Shown here one piece after another: positions 1 to 12,071 of a DNA stretch of 64,000 bases. The notes below the pieces were generated by a model. It was not told the DNA's origin. It worked only from the letters and a program-made list of their open reading frames with translations, and searched no databases. The position numbers were made by a program, and so were the translations under genes. Position 1 is the first letter of the stretch. Each line of letters starts with the position of its first letter. The stretch is from Pseudoclavibacter chungangensis (GTDB lineage: Bacteria > Actinomycetota > Actinomycetes > Actinomycetales > Microbacteriaceae), in assembly GCF_013410545.1 (NCBI RefSeq), contig NZ_JACCFV010000001.1, positions 3,658,001-3,722,000 of the forward strand. The letters are read 5' to 3'.

Positions 1-756
1 CTCGTGCTCGGGCTGCGTGGGCGCATCCTGCTCTCGTGGGTCGCGATGGCCTGTATGGCCGCGCTGACGGTCTGGTGGTGCTTCTCGAGCGGGTTCGGTC
101 TCGAGGAGGCCGTCGGATTCCTCAACCGGAACGTCGCGACGCTCGCCGTCGGCTCGGGCGTCTCGTTCCAGATGCGGCGCGCGATCACGCGGACGCTCGC
201 GATCCGTGAGGCGCTCGACCGTCAGTACTCCATCGAGACCGCCGAGCTCGCTGCCGCGGAGGAGCAATCGCGTGTCCTGAAACGATTCGAGTCCGCGGCG
301 CTCCCGGCACTCATCGCGATCGCTTCGGGGGCACCACCGACAGCCGGGGAGCAGCGGGACTGGCTCGCCACGGAGGCCATGCTCCGTGACCGGATCCGGG
401 CGCGCTCGCTCGACCTGGAACCGCTGCGCTCGGCCGTCCACGCGGCCCGCGAACGGGGCATGCGCGTCGTCCTGCTCGACGACACGGACGGCCGCGAGAT
501 CCCACCGTGCGATCGCGTCGCGGCGCTCGAGTGGGCGGCGGACGTGGTGCGGGGGGTCCAGGGCCCCGAGATCACGGTGCGGCTCCGCAGCTCGCCACAG
601 GGCGAGCTCTCGCTCACGATCGCGGGTGACGACGTGACCGCCGAACGCCGACTCGGGACGGACGACGACGAGGCGGACGAGGACGAGGCGGACGCCGATG
701 ACGCGCAGCGCGAGGACGGCGGTGAGCGGTCACCCCTGGGGACGGAGGGACGCTGA
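1..756 (+). CDS. Membrane protein, probably signalling-related (5' end outside window)
   Basis: The frame is open from base 1, so the true start may lie upstream; a GTG at position 4 would give 250 residues. One or two hydrophobic segments occupy about residues 8-30, followed by a helical region with RRAITRTLAIREALDRQY and a soluble part of about 120 residues. The C-terminus is an acidic, low-complexity tail (EADEDEADADDAQRED). The layout resembles the end of a DesK-like sensor lacking a recognisable histidine-kinase ATP-binding domain, but no catalytic motif is visible, so no function is assigned. It converges with the hydrolase gene that ends at 818. Confidence 0.55.
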   Translation, partial: LVLGLRGRILLSWVAMACMAALTVWWCFSSGFGLEEAVGFLNRNVATLAVGSGVSFQMRRAITRTLAIREALDRQYSIETAELAAAEEQSRVLKRFESAALPALIAIASGAPPTAGEQRDWLATEAMLRDRIRARSLDLEPLRSAVHAARERGMRVVLLDDTDGREIPPCDRVAALEWAADVVRGVQGPEITVRLRSSPQGELSLTIAGDDVTAERRLGTDDDEADEDEADADDAQREDGGERSPLGTEGR

Positions 757-817
757 GTTCCGCGTGGATCGTGCCGCGCGGGTCAGGGCGACCGACGCGT
801 CCGAGGGCCGCGGGGCA

Positions 818-2119
818 TCACACGACGTCGACGAACGAGGGCGCGTAGTCCGCGCGCACGAGCGGTGACCACGGCAGCGCGATCCGCTCGGCGAGGCGCC
901 ACACGAGGTCCCGTGGCGCGGCGCGGAGTGCCGAGCCGGTCGAGAGGACGGCACCCATCCCGTGCTTCGCGTCCGTTCCCCAGTGTTCGAGGATGGTCGC
1001 GTGACCGCGCAGGAGCCCGGACGCTCGGGACACCTCGAGGTCGCCCGTCGCGGTGAGTGAACGCTCGAACCCCGTCTCGAGGCGGACGACCGCGGGGTCG
1101 CGGAGCGGATCGCCGCCGTGCCCGATGCCGGTCGGGCCGGGCGGGAGATCGAGCCCGAGGAGGGGGCCGACACTCGTGTCGCCCGGGGCCATGAACGCGT
1201 AGTGGGGGACACGCGCCGCGGCGGGCAGGTCGGCGACGCGGGCCACGCCCGGGCCGAGGCCCGCCGAGGCGAGGTGACCGACCGCGTCGACACGGAGGCC
1301 GCGGGCGAGTGCGGCACCGACGACCGAGCCACCGAAGCTGAAGCCGAGCGCGACGTAGCGCACGTCCGGATCGCGGGGGATCGCGTTCGCGAAGCGGCCG
1401 TAGCGGTTCGCGAGCAGGGTGGCGGCGCGGGAGGAGAGTCCGAACGGACCGACCGGGAAACGACCGCCCTGCCAGACGACGAGGCCGGTGCTGCCGGGGG
1501 CGGCCGTGTGCACGAGTTCGGACATCGTGTGAGCCTTGCCCTCGAACTGCCGGAGATCCGACTCGTTGCCGGGCACGAACAGCCCGACGGCGCGGACCGC
1601 GGGGTCGAGGGGGCTCGCCCACGGATCGTCGGTGTCGGCGATCGCGGGACCGACGTACTCGACGATCGCCTCGCGATCCGGGTCGCGTGCGAGCACGAAG
1701 CGTGGCCTGCCGCCCCGGTCGACGAGGCCCGGCCCCGTCGACAGCGCCGTGAGGCGCTCGTCCTCGAGGACGCGGCGGGCGTTCCGCGGTGACGTGGACG
1801 TCGCGCGCGTCGAGATCTCCGCCCGGAGCGTCGCGTGGTTCGCCGCGATCCGGCGCGGCCACGGGACGCCGTCGAGGTTCCCGACGAGCAGGGGCGTCCG
1901 CTCGACGAGACGCGCGCGGCGCGTGTCGTCGAGCGCGTCCCACCAGCGACGGACCGTCTCGGCGGCGGGTGGCCGGTCGATCGTGGCCCGTTCGAGCGTC
2001 CGATCGGGATCGCGTTCGGATGCAGCACCCGTGAGCCGATCGAGGGTCCGCGCGTCGGCGCGCCACGGCGAGCGTTCGGGGCGGCGGTGGGGACGGGCGG
2101 CGAGGCGATCGACGGGCAC
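818..2119 (-). CDS. Alpha/beta hydrolase, DUF1023 type
   Basis: 433 residues from a GTG start with no strong ribosome binding site; a later start is possible. The second half has the features of the actinobacterial DUF1023 alpha/beta hydrolases: a GLFVPGNES strand-turn, VVWQGGRFP, and the nucleophile elbow GFSFGGS, with a later conserved HYAFMAPGD. The substrate of this family is not established. A paralogue with the same order of motifs but with a likely secretion signal lies at 50713-52149. This copy shows no clear signal peptide and is probably cytoplasmic. It is divergent from the gene starting at 2228. Confidence 0.75.
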   Translation of the reverse strand: MPVDRLAARPHRRPERSPWRADARTLDRLTGAASERDPDRTLERATIDRPPAAETVRRWWDALDDTRRARLVERTPLLVGNLDGVPWPRRIAANHATLRAEISTRATSTSPRNARRVLEDERLTALSTGPGLVDRGGRPRFVLARDPDREAIVEYVGPAIADTDDPWASPLDPAVRAVGLFVPGNESDLRQFEGKAHTMSELVHTAAPGSTGLVVWQGGRFPVGPFGLSSRAATLLANRYGRFANAIPRDPDVRYVALGFSFGGSVVGAALARGLRVDAVGHLASAGLGPGVARVADLPAAARVPHYAFMAPGDTSVGPLLGLDLPPGPTGIGHGGDPLRDPAVVRLETGFERSLTATGDLEVSRASGLLRGHATILEHWGTDAKHGMGAVLSTGSALRAAPRDLVWRLAERIALPWSPLVRADYAPSFVDVV

Positions 2120-2227
2120 CCGGAGAGCGTAGCGCCGGACGAGGGATGCTCACAGCGACCGGTGCCACGATCTTCGCGGGCGCAACGGTGCGCCGCGGAG
2201 GATGCGACGGGCGGAGGGCTGCACGCC

Positions 2228-2869
2228 ATGGATGATGAACGAGGGATCGATCGGCGCATCGACGAGGTGGCGTGGGATCAGCTCTTCCACGCGTTCGGCA
2301 CGGCGGGGGACACGGCGCACCACCTGCGGGCGCTCGCTGCGGGACGGGAGTGCGCCCAGGCGGCCGCGCACGTCGGGACGGCGATCGTGCACCAGTCGAC
2401 GGTGTGGCCGGCCTCGGCCGACGCGCTGCGCCTCGGATGCGAGGTGCTGTCCGTCACCGTCCTGCCGGTGCCGGCGGTCGACGGCGTCCTCGCGGCGCTC
2501 GCGGAGGCGGGGCGCGTGCTGTCGCTCGAGGTCGGGGGCGACCCCCAGCTCCCCCGTCGCGCGCGCGAGGCCTTCTTCGAGGCCCGCCGGCTCGCGGCCG
2601 AGGGGGTCGCCGACGACGAGGTGCGGTACGGGCCGGGTGACGACGAGCCGGTCACGGACGAGGCGGGCGAGATCGTCGTCGAGATCCTCTTCACGGAGTT
2701 CCCGGACGAGGCGGCCGAATGGATGCGGTCCGCCGTCGTCCGGATGCGGGAACTGGCACCCCTCGTGCTCGAGACGCTCGACGCGCTCGGACGTCGGGGT
2801 GCCGCGTCGCCCGAGCTGCTCGACGCCTGTCGCCGCGCGTGGGCGGAGCCGGCGGCGGTGCGCCGCTGA
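2228..2869 (+). CDS. Conserved hypothetical protein
   Basis: 213 residues. The ATG at 2228 was chosen because GGAGGG lies about eight bases upstream; an open frame continues further 5' but overlaps the divergent hydrolase gene. The protein is acidic and mostly helical, with no signal peptide or membrane segment. Recognisable stretches are VAWDQLFHAFGTAGDTA near the start and IVVEILFTEFPDEAAEWM in the C-terminal third. I do not recognise the family. It converges with the amidohydrolase gene ending at 2932. Confidence 0.6.
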   Translation: MDDERGIDRRIDEVAWDQLFHAFGTAGDTAHHLRALAAGRECAQAAAHVGTAIVHQSTVWPASADALRLGCEVLSVTVLPVPAVDGVLAALAEAGRVLSLEVGGDPQLPRRAREAFFEARRLAAEGVADDEVRYGPGDDEPVTDEAGEIVVEILFTEFPDEAAEWMRSAVVRMRELAPLVLETLDALGRRGAASPELLDACRRAWAEPAAVRR

Positions 2870-2931
2870 GCGGGGCCGCACACGGGCGATCGTGCTTGTT
2901 CGCGTCGCGGACGCGGACGAGCACGAGGACG

Positions 2932-4596
2932 TCAGGGCGCGTCGCTCACGTGGACGGTACGTCCACCGAGCACGGTCCGCCGCACGCGCACCCGATCGAG
3001 GTCCGCGGGTCCGGTGAGCGGGCCGTCGAGCAGGACGAGGTCGGCGAGCTTCCCCGGCTCGAGCGACCCGATCGTCGTCTCGTTGCCGGAGGCCTCGGCC
3101 GCGCCGAGCGTGGCGGCTCGGACGGCGGTGGACAGGTCGAGTCGCTGTTCCGGCTGGGCGGGACGGTGCGATTCGGGGTTCCGCGCGTGGACGTCCGCGG
3201 CGGGCGCGGTGCGCGTGCACGCCGTGTGGAGCGCCCAGAGCGGATCGGGGCTCGTGACGGGCCAGTCGCTCCCCATCGCGAGGCGGGCACCCGCGCGCTG
3301 GAGGGCGCCGAACGGGAAGTGCCACGCGGCCCGCTCGTCGCCGATGAGCGGGAACTTGCGTTCGAGGATCTCCTGGTCGTCGCGGGCCCACAGCGGCTGG
3401 ATGTTCGCGGTAACGTCGAGCGCCGCGAAGCGCGGGACGTCGGCGGGGTCGACGACGTCGAGGTGGGCGATCTGGTGTCGTGGTCGCTCGGGACCGGTCG
3501 GTGCGGGGCCACCTCGTCGCCGGGCGGCCTCGACGGCGTCGAGGCACTCGCGGACGGCCCGGTCGCCGACGCCGTGGAAGTGCACGCCGATCCCCGCGGC
3601 GTCGAGCGCCGTGACGATCTCGACGAGGTCGTCGGGCGCGATGACCGAGTCGCCCCGCGTCGTGGGGTGGACGCCCGTGTACGGCTCGAGGAGCGCGGCC
3701 GTGCAGTTCTCGCAGATGCCGTCCTGCATGATCTTGACGCTGCGGACCGGGAACCCGGCCTCGCTCGTCGCGCGGAGGTGTTCGAGCATCGCGGGAACGT
3801 GCTCGGGGCCCGCCTGGGGCGGCCACCACATCGACCCCGTGACCCGGGCGGTGAGTGAACCGTCGGCGAGGGTCTCGAGGTAGGTGGGCAGGCAATCGGG
3901 CAGGCTCAGGTAGGCGCCGAGGATCGCATCGTGCCAGGCCGTGACGCCGAGCGAGAAGAGGTGCCGCTGGGCGGCGAGGAGCGCCGTCCGTCGCTCGGCG
4001 GGCCCGGGGGCGGGGACGAGGCGCGTGACGAGCTCGCCCGCGGCGTCGAACAGGACGCCCGTCGGCTCGCCGTCGGCGTCGCGCACGATGCGCCCGTTCG
4101 CCGGGTCGGTGCTCGCCCGCGTGATGCCGGCGCGCTCGAGGGCCGCGGAGTTGACCCACACGCCGTGCGCGTCGTGACTCGTGAGCACGGCGGGGCGATC
4201 GGCGACGATCGCGTCGAGGTGGGCCCGCGTGGGCAGTCCGCCGGGGAACGCGTCGCCGAACCAGCCGGAGCCGACGATCCACTCGTCGTCGCTCCGGGCC
4301 GCGAACTCGCGCACGAGCCGCGCGTAGCCGTCGATCGAGTGCTCGGGTTCGAGGTCGCAGCCACCGAGGGCGAGGCCGCCGGCCTGGGCGTGCACGTGGG
4401 CGTCGTGGAACCCAGGCAGGAGCGCCGCGCCCTCGGACTCGATGCGTTCGGTGCCGGGGCCCGCGAGCGCGAGCACCTCCTCGTCGGTCCCGAGCGCGAC
4501 GATCCGTCCGCCCGCGACCGCGAGCGCCGTGTCGGTGCTCGGCGCGGGGGTGAGCAGCTGGGCGCCCGTGACGACGAGGTCGGCGGCCGCGCGCAT
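2932..4596 (-). CDS. Amidohydrolase, family 3 (YtcJ-like)
   Basis: 554 residues. The ATG at 4596 overlaps the stop of the upstream permease by one base (TGATG), so the two are translationally coupled. Metal-dependent hydrolase signature GFHDAHVHAQAGG occurs near residue 60; KIMQDG, HFHGVGDRAV and MGSDWPVTSPDPLWALH are further family hallmarks, the last providing the conserved metal-binding aspartate. The family hydrolyses cyclic or linear amides and imines. Pairing with an NCS1 nucleobase/hydantoin-type permease suggests a role in using an imported nitrogenous ring compound (inference). Confidence 0.85.
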   Translation of the reverse strand: MRAAADLVVTGAQLLTPAPSTDTALAVAGGRIVALGTDEEVLALAGPGTERIESEGAALLPGFHDAHVHAQAGGLALGGCDLEPEHSIDGYARLVREFAARSDDEWIVGSGWFGDAFPGGLPTRAHLDAIVADRPAVLTSHDAHGVWVNSAALERAGITRASTDPANGRIVRDADGEPTGVLFDAAGELVTRLVPAPGPAERRTALLAAQRHLFSLGVTAWHDAILGAYLSLPDCLPTYLETLADGSLTARVTGSMWWPPQAGPEHVPAMLEHLRATSEAGFPVRSVKIMQDGICENCTAALLEPYTGVHPTTRGDSVIAPDDLVEIVTALDAAGIGVHFHGVGDRAVRECLDAVEAARRRGGPAPTGPERPRHQIAHLDVVDPADVPRFAALDVTANIQPLWARDDQEILERKFPLIGDERAAWHFPFGALQRAGARLAMGSDWPVTSPDPLWALHTACTRTAPAADVHARNPESHRPAQPEQRLDLSTAVRAATLGAAEASGNETTIGSLEPGKLADLVLLDGPLTGPADLDRVRVRRTVLGGRTVHVSDAP

Positions 4597-5989
4597 CAGG
4601 CGGCCCGCCGGATGCTCGCGCGGCGCCACACGAGGTACACGACACCGGGGACGGCGAAGCCGAAGATCCAGGCGACGTCGACGAAGCCGAGCGGTTCGGC
4701 GAGCGGGCCCGTGTAGAGGTTCGTGACCATGAACGGCACCTGCACGGCGAGGCCGATGAGGTAGCAGACGAGGCCGATCGTGTCCCAGCGCCCGTAGCGG
4801 CCGCCGTCACGGCGGAACATGTCGTCGACGTCGTAGTGGCCCTTGCGGACGAGGAAGTAGTCGACGAGGTTGATGGCCGACCACGGGATGAGCACGTAGA
4901 GCAGGATCGTGACGAAGTCCTTGAAGATCTGCAGGAAGTCGTCCTTGCCGAGCAGGGCGGCCGTCATCGCGAGCAGGGCGTAGAAGATCGTCATGAGGAC
5001 GCGCTTCGTCGTCGTGATGTCGATCTTCGCGGAGATCGTCTCGAGCACCGTGAGCGAGCACATGACGCCCGAGTAGATGTTCGACGAGTTCATGACGGCC
5101 GAGGCGATACCGAACGCGAACAACACGACGGGGCCGAAGCCGCCGAGCAGTCGACCGAGCGCGGCCATCGCGTCGCCGTCCGCCGTCGTGAGGCCGACGA
5201 GCGCGCCGAGCACCATGACGAGGACGGTGCCGATGACGAGACCGAGGTACGTCGCCCAGAACGCGGGCTTCGCGCCGCCGTTCGCGGGCATGTACGCGAG
5301 TAGTCCGACACGTAGGGCGCGTACGCGAGCTGCCACGTGACGCCGATCGCGAGCATGCCGAAGAACCCGGCCGCGTTGTAGCCGAGCTCGGTGTGCGCGA
5401 CGAACGTCGCGGGGTTCGCGAGCGACAGGATGATCGAGACGACGACGAGTACGCCGATGATCACGGAGAAGACGGCCATGAGCTTGCGGACGAGGTCGTA
5501 GCCGAAGATCGCGACCGCGAGCGCGACGAGCGCGCACACGACGATGCCGACTTCGACCGAGCCGCCGCCGAGCGCGGCCGTGAAGCTCTGTGCCGCGACG
5601 ACGAGGTTCGAGGCGAAGAAGCCGAGGAACATGATGAGCGCGATGAGCGCGAGAAGGCTGCCGCCGAGGTAGCCGAACTGGCCGCGCGCCTGCAGCATCT
5701 GCGGGATCCCGAGCTGCGGGCCCTGGGAGGCGTGCAGGGCGGCGCCGATGCCGCCGAGCAGGTTGCCGACGACGATCGCCGTGACGGTCCAGCCGAGCGA
5801 GAGGCCGAAGAGGGTCGGCCCGAGCGCGCCCGTGAAGACCGTGAGGGGGAGCATGTTGATGCCGAGCCACACGAAGAACAGCCCGCGGGCGGTGCCGTGG
5901 CGTTCGTTCTCGGGGATCGGACGGATGTGGCGTCGCTCGAACGCGACGAGCGGGCGGGGCGTGGCCTGCGGCGTCGTGACGTCGCTCAT
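4596..5989 (-). pseudogene. NCS1-family nucleobase/cytosine permease, frameshifted
   Basis: Start at 5989 is supported by GAGGAGG seven bases upstream. The first frame encodes an NCS1 permease N-terminus (RGLFFVWLGINMLPLTVF) as far as YVSDYSR, then runs into unrelated sequence. The other frame continues exactly from there with YMPANGGAKPAFWATYLG and the remaining membrane segments to WRRASIRRAA. Adding one base near 5294-5296 (TCGCG|TAC to TCGCGCTAC) restores a 464-residue, roughly 12-helix protein of normal family length. As written the protein would end early. Either a real inactivating deletion or a sequence error. It is coupled to the amidohydrolase downstream. Confidence 0.85.
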
Positions 5990-6216
5990 GGTGGCCTCCT
6001 CGTGGTGACGGAGCGGATTCCGGGACGGGTCGGCGACGGCGGGCCGGGGCGGCCCGCTCGTCTCGGTGCGGCCGGCCGGGCGGGTGCGTCGGCAGGCTCC
6101 TCGTCGGGTGTCGGTGCGCGTGGCCGATCAGCTCCGATCCGCCCCCGACTCCCGGGTTCGTGTTCCATCCTGACAGCGTGCGGACGTCGAGGGGATACGT
6201 GTTCGCGGTGCCCCTG

Positions 6217-6231
6217 ATCACCTCGTGTGAT
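6217..6231. promoter_or_regulatory. Possible operator (ATCAC-N5-GTGAT)
   Basis: A short perfect inverted repeat lies in the 400-base divergent region between the permease (start 5989) and clpB (start 6390). Its form would suit a GntR-type or other dimeric repressor of the permease operon, but arms of five bases may arise by chance. Apart from this and the clpB control sites, nothing else is apparent in 5990-6298. Confidence 0.25.
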
Positions 6232-6298
6232 GCGCCCGTGGACGGCTCGGTGTACCGCGGGCCGAGGTGGGTGTTCGCTGTGAGCGAGGACGCCTCGA

Positions 6299-6327
6299 TT
6301 GTCCATTCACCGACAGTGTCATAAACT
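6299..6327 (+). promoter_or_regulatory. Predicted clpB promoter (TTGTCC-17-TAAACT)
   Basis: A -35-like TTGTCC (6299-6304) and a -10-like TAAACT (6322-6327) are separated by 17 bases. The last two bases of the -10 element are the first two of the HspR operator, so bound repressor would block polymerase. Inferred from spacing and position only. Confidence 0.5.
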
Positions 6328-6346
6328 TGAGTTAGAGCGACTCAAG
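6326..6346 (+). promoter_or_regulatory. HAIR element, HspR operator of clpB
   Basis: CTTGAGT-N7-ACTCAAG is a perfect copy of the HAIR inverted repeat bound by HspR in actinobacteria, where it represses clpB and dnaK operons until heat shock. It lies 43 bases before the clpB start. No hspR gene is present in the window. Confidence 0.92.
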
Positions 6347-6389
6347 TTTGTCGCGGACACGATCCGGCCACCTCAGCGAAGGAGAACGA

Positions 6390-8561
<2,172 letters not shown>

Positions 8562-8566
8562 CGCCG

Positions 8567-8615
8567 GAACGACCTGCGGCGGGTTCCCGAGATCGGGGCC
8601 CGCAGCAGGTCGTTC
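8567..8615 (+). terminator. clpB terminator
   Basis: Perfect 11-base arms GAACGACCTGC and GCAGGTCGTTC start six bases after the clpB stop and enclose a loop that can itself fold (GGCGGG/CCC). No strong T-run follows, as is common in GC-rich actinobacteria. Confidence 0.7.
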
Positions 8616-8845
8616 GCGTTCCGGAGGGCGTTTCGACCATGGAGCTCGGTGCGGAAGTCGGAGTGGACGTTCCGGAACTGGGTGCGAAAAGCCTGATCAG
8701 AGCAATTCGGAACATTCGGATGCAGGGAACTCTCAGGAAGAAGCGCAGGACGCCTAGCGTCGAATGCGCGAACTTGCGCGGCGTGCGCCACCACGTCGTC
8801 GACCGGGTCCGCTTTCTCTCCCCCGAGACCGAAGGGTCTGCATCC

Positions 8846-10486
8846 ATGTCTGTCACTCCAAGGCGTCTGCTCCCGCTCGCCGTGCTTCTGCTCGCTCCGT
8901 TGCTCGGTCCGATGGCATCGCCCGCGATCGCCGACGACACCGGGCCGAAGGGGACCTCGGCCGGAGGAACAGACGTCTCCCTCCCCGCACCCGATCAGCC
9001 GCGATTCACCACGCTCGCCTCGAGCAACACTGTCGCTGCTGGGGTGGACACCGATGGAGCCGTCTGGATCTGGGGCGACCTGGCACGCTGGGACGGAGCC
9101 TTCGATACACCCCCCGCCGGGCCGACCGATGGATTCCGGTACACGCCCGTGCCCGCCGAACGCGTCGACGGTGTTCGTTTCGTCGACGTCGAGATCGGCT
9201 GTGCCGGTTGCAACTCGATGAACACGATCTACGCCCTCGACGACGAAGGAGGTCTCTGGGCGTGGGGAGCGTCGCGGAACGGCTACGAGCTGGATCCGAA
9301 CGTGCCGACTCGTATCGAGTTCCCGGCAGGTGTCACCCTCGAGCAGATCGAGGCCGGTGATGGAAACTCGTTCATCGCGCTGGATACCGAGGGGCGCGTT
9401 TGGGCTCTGCCCAATGCGCCATCACACGAGCCCGACTCCGGCTACAGCGAGATCACGCACGTGACGGAGTTCGATGCCAAGGACATCTCGAAGATCGCCG
9501 CCGGAGGGTTCTGGAACTCCTATTACGTCGTGATCGAAACGGATGGACCGACGTGGATGTGGGGACAACCGTACTTCGGTGAGGGCGGGACCTTCGATTT
9601 CGATCCCACGCCGCGTGAGATCGAGCCTCCTGCAGGTGAGACTCTTGTGGACGTCGAACTCGCCGATGGAAACGACTATCGGGACGGCTCACCGAGCTTC
9701 ACATCCGCGACAGGGAACGTGTGGAATTACCGTTTGGAGTGGGCGGGCGAGTATCGACCCGTCTGGACGGAGATCGACCGCTTCGAGGGGGCCGGAGTAC
9801 GCACCTTCGTCGTCGACAACGACCCGAGTCTGCACCAGCTGAACTACACGGCCCTCGCCGAAGACGGCCGAATCCTCTACGCCCCCGGGGACGGGCCGGC
9901 CGTTGAGCTGGAACACGATGGCCCGCCGATCGTCGAGGTCGCAACGTGGGGCAACCTCTCGGGCTCCATGCAAATCAATGTTCTGGACGAGGACGGACGC
10001 CTCTGGTGGTGGGACGCATCGGCCGACGGTGCTCGGACCATAGACCCCGCGCCGGGCGCATTCGTCCCCGTCGATGACATGTTCTCGGTGTCCGAGGTGC
10101 TGTTCGGCGAGACGCCCGCGGCCTCGTTCGAGGTCATCGACGGCGCGCTTCGAGCTATCACCCCGGCGCACGAACCGGCGACCGTTGACGTCACGGTGCG
10201 CACCGTCACCGCTGCCGGGGCAGCGGGCCCCGAGTACGTTTACCCCGCCGCGTACACCTTCGTCGCCGGCGACCCGACCGAGACGCCAGGACCGACCGCC
10301 TCGGTGTTGCCGTCGGGATCGGGCTCGCCAGCTCCGACCGATGAACACGCGCAGACGCCCGGTGGCCTCGCGTCGACCGGCGGCGGGGAGATCGGGACGT
10401 GGGTCCTCCCAGCGATCGTCGTGCTCGTTCTGGGCGGTGTCGCACTGCTGGCTGTCCGAGCGCGGCGCACTCAGCGCGACGGCTGA
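8846..10486 (+). CDS. Secreted wall-anchored RCC1-like beta-propeller protein
   Basis: 546 residues from the ATG at 8846, which begins a good signal peptide (PLAVLLLAPLLGPMASPAIA). About seven RCC1-like repeats follow, each ending in patterns such as DTDGAVWIWG, DDEGGLWAWG, DTEGRVWAL and DEDGRLWWWD, consistent with a seven-bladed propeller. A Pro/Thr/Ser-rich stretch leads to LASTGGG near residue 508, a membrane helix and a basic tail (RARRTQRDG): a class E-type sortase signal. Expected role is protein-protein contact at the cell surface; the ligand is unknown. Codon third positions appear a little richer in A/T than in neighbouring genes. Confidence 0.8.
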   Translation: MSVTPRRLLPLAVLLLAPLLGPMASPAIADDTGPKGTSAGGTDVSLPAPDQPRFTTLASSNTVAAGVDTDGAVWIWGDLARWDGAFDTPPAGPTDGFRYTPVPAERVDGVRFVDVEIGCAGCNSMNTIYALDDEGGLWAWGASRNGYELDPNVPTRIEFPAGVTLEQIEAGDGNSFIALDTEGRVWALPNAPSHEPDSGYSEITHVTEFDAKDISKIAAGGFWNSYYVVIETDGPTWMWGQPYFGEGGTFDFDPTPREIEPPAGETLVDVELADGNDYRDGSPSFTSATGNVWNYRLEWAGEYRPVWTEIDRFEGAGVRTFVVDNDPSLHQLNYTALAEDGRILYAPGDGPAVELEHDGPPIVEVATWGNLSGSMQINVLDEDGRLWWWDASADGARTIDPAPGAFVPVDDMFSVSEVLFGETPAASFEVIDGALRAITPAHEPATVDVTVRTVTAAGAAGPEYVYPAAYTFVAGDPTETPGPTASVLPSGSGSPAPTDEHAQTPGGLASTGGGEIGTWVLPAIVVLVLGGVALLAVRARRTQRDG

Positions 10487-10508
10487 CGCCGAACAGCGGC
10501 CGATGCGC

Positions 10509-10536
10509 GGGGCGGTGACGATCTCGTCACCGCCCC
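10509..10536 (+). terminator. Terminator after RCC1-like gene
   Basis: GGGGCGGTGACGA pairs perfectly with TCGTCACCGCCCC across a two-base gap (effective loop of four or more). It lies 22 bases after the stop codon. Confidence 0.7.
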
Positions 10537-10637
10537 TCCGTGCGCTCCGCGGACCCCGGCGCGGGCGTGGCAGGATCGAGGTGGCGCACGCGTGCCCGTG
10601 TGTGATCGCGATCGGCGTCGGCCGAGGAAGGACCACC

Positions 10638-12071
10638 ATGCTCAGCTACGACCGCGCCGAGCGCGACATCCCGATCGAGCGCGTCCGCGCATCGCTCGCG
10701 GGTGCGTCCCCGACGCCCTACTGGCTCGACGACCCGCGGCGCCCGGCGGCACTGCCCGCGCTCGCGGCCGACGTCACGACCGACCTCGCCGTCGTCGGCG
10801 GGGGCTACACGGGCCTCTGGACGGCGCTCATGGCGAAGGAACGCGACCCCGGTCGTCGGGTCGTGCTGCTCGAGGGCAATCGCATCGCGTGGGCTGCGTC
10901 CGGCCGTAACGGCGGGTTCTGCGAGACGAGCCTCACCCACGGCGAGTCGAACGGTCGCACCCGCTTGCCCGACGAGGTCGATCTGCTCGACGAGCTCGGC
11001 GCACGGAACGTGCGCGAGATGGTCGAGACGATCGCGCGCTACGGCATGGACTGCGAGTGGGACCCCGTGGGCGTGCTCACCGTCGCGACCGAGCCGCACC
11101 AGATCGACTGGCTGCGCGAGGAGGCCGCCGAGACGCCCGGCACGACGTTCCTCGACGGGCCCGCGGTGCGCGCCGAGGTCGATTCGCCGCTCTACCTCGA
11201 GGGCCTGCGCGACCCGGGCGACGGCGCGATGGTGAGCCCGGCCCACCTCGCCTGGGAGCTGCGCCGTGTCTGCCTCGAGCTCGGCGTCGAGATCTTCGAG
11301 CACACGCCCGTCCGCAAGCTGCACGCCGACGAGCACGTGATCCGCCTCGAGACCGACGGCGGCACCGTCCACGCGACGGACGTCGCGCTCGGCACGAACG
11401 TGTTCCCCGCGCTCCTGCCCGCCGCACGGCTCTACACGATCCCCGTCTACGACTACGCGCTCATGACCGAGCCCCTGAGCGACGAACAGCTCGCCTCGAT
11501 CGGCTGGGCCGGACGCTACGGCATCTCCGACCTCAACAACCGCTTCCACTACTCGCGCCTCACGCGCGACCACGAGGGGCGCACCCGCATCCTCTACGGC
11601 GGCTACGACCCCGTGTACCACTTCGGCGGTCGCATCAAGCGCTCCTACGACCAGCGGCCCGAGACGTTCGAGAAACTCGCGGCGCACTTCGCCGCGACCT
11701 ATCCGCAGCTCGACGGCCTACGCTTCTCGCACGCGTGGGGCGGCGCGATCGACACGTGCAGCCGCTTCTTCTCGTTCTTCGCGACCGCGCACCGCGGCCG
11801 CGTCACGCACGCCGCGGGCTTCACGGGACTCGGCGTCGGCGCGACGCGCTTCGCCGCGAACGTCATGCTCGATCTGCTGAGCGGCGAGGAGACCGAGCGG
11901 ACGAGGCTCGAGCTCGTGCGCACGAAGCCGATCCCCTTCCCGCCCGAGCCGTTCGCGTCCATCGGCGCGGGCATCTCCCTCGCCGAGATGGCGCGCGCCG
12001 ACCGCAACGAGGGCCGACGAGGACTGTGGCTCAAGACGATGGACGCCGTCGGGCTGGGGTTCGACTCGTGA
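10638..12071 (+). CDS. FAD-dependent oxidoreductase, DAO/PuuB family
   Basis: 477 residues. The FAD-binding motif VVGGGYTGLWTAL lies near residue 52, followed by the adenine-ribose acidic end VVLLE; SGRNGGFCE is typical of the gamma-glutamylputrescine oxidase/OrdL group, and the C-terminal GFTGLGVGATRFAANV closes the fold. Such enzymes oxidise amines with production of peroxide. The substrate cannot be read from sequence. A GTGA overlap couples it to the cupin gene, suggesting the two act on the same amine or its product (inference). Confidence 0.85.
   Translation: MLSYDRAERDIPIERVRASLAGASPTPYWLDDPRRPAALPALAADVTTDLAVVGGGYTGLWTALMAKERDPGRRVVLLEGNRIAWAASGRNGGFCETSLTHGESNGRTRLPDEVDLLDELGARNVREMVETIARYGMDCEWDPVGVLTVATEPHQIDWLREEAAETPGTTFLDGPAVRAEVDSPLYLEGLRDPGDGAMVSPAHLAWELRRVCLELGVEIFEHTPVRKLHADEHVIRLETDGGTVHATDVALGTNVFPALLPAARLYTIPVYDYALMTEPLSDEQLASIGWAGRYGISDLNNRFHYSRLTRDHEGRTRILYGGYDPVYHFGGRIKRSYDQRPETFEKLAAHFAATYPQLDGLRFSHAWGGAIDTCSRFFSFFATAHRGRVTHAAGFTGLGVGATRFAANVMLDLLSGEETERTRLELVRTKPIPFPPEPFASIGAGISLAEMARADRNEGRRGLWLKTMDAVGLGFDS

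Noticed and set aside
4596..6221. Long minus-strand frame starting at 6221 as permease start
   Set aside because: Its first 300 codons are arginine-rich shadow sequence; the real N-terminus lies in the other frame from 5989.
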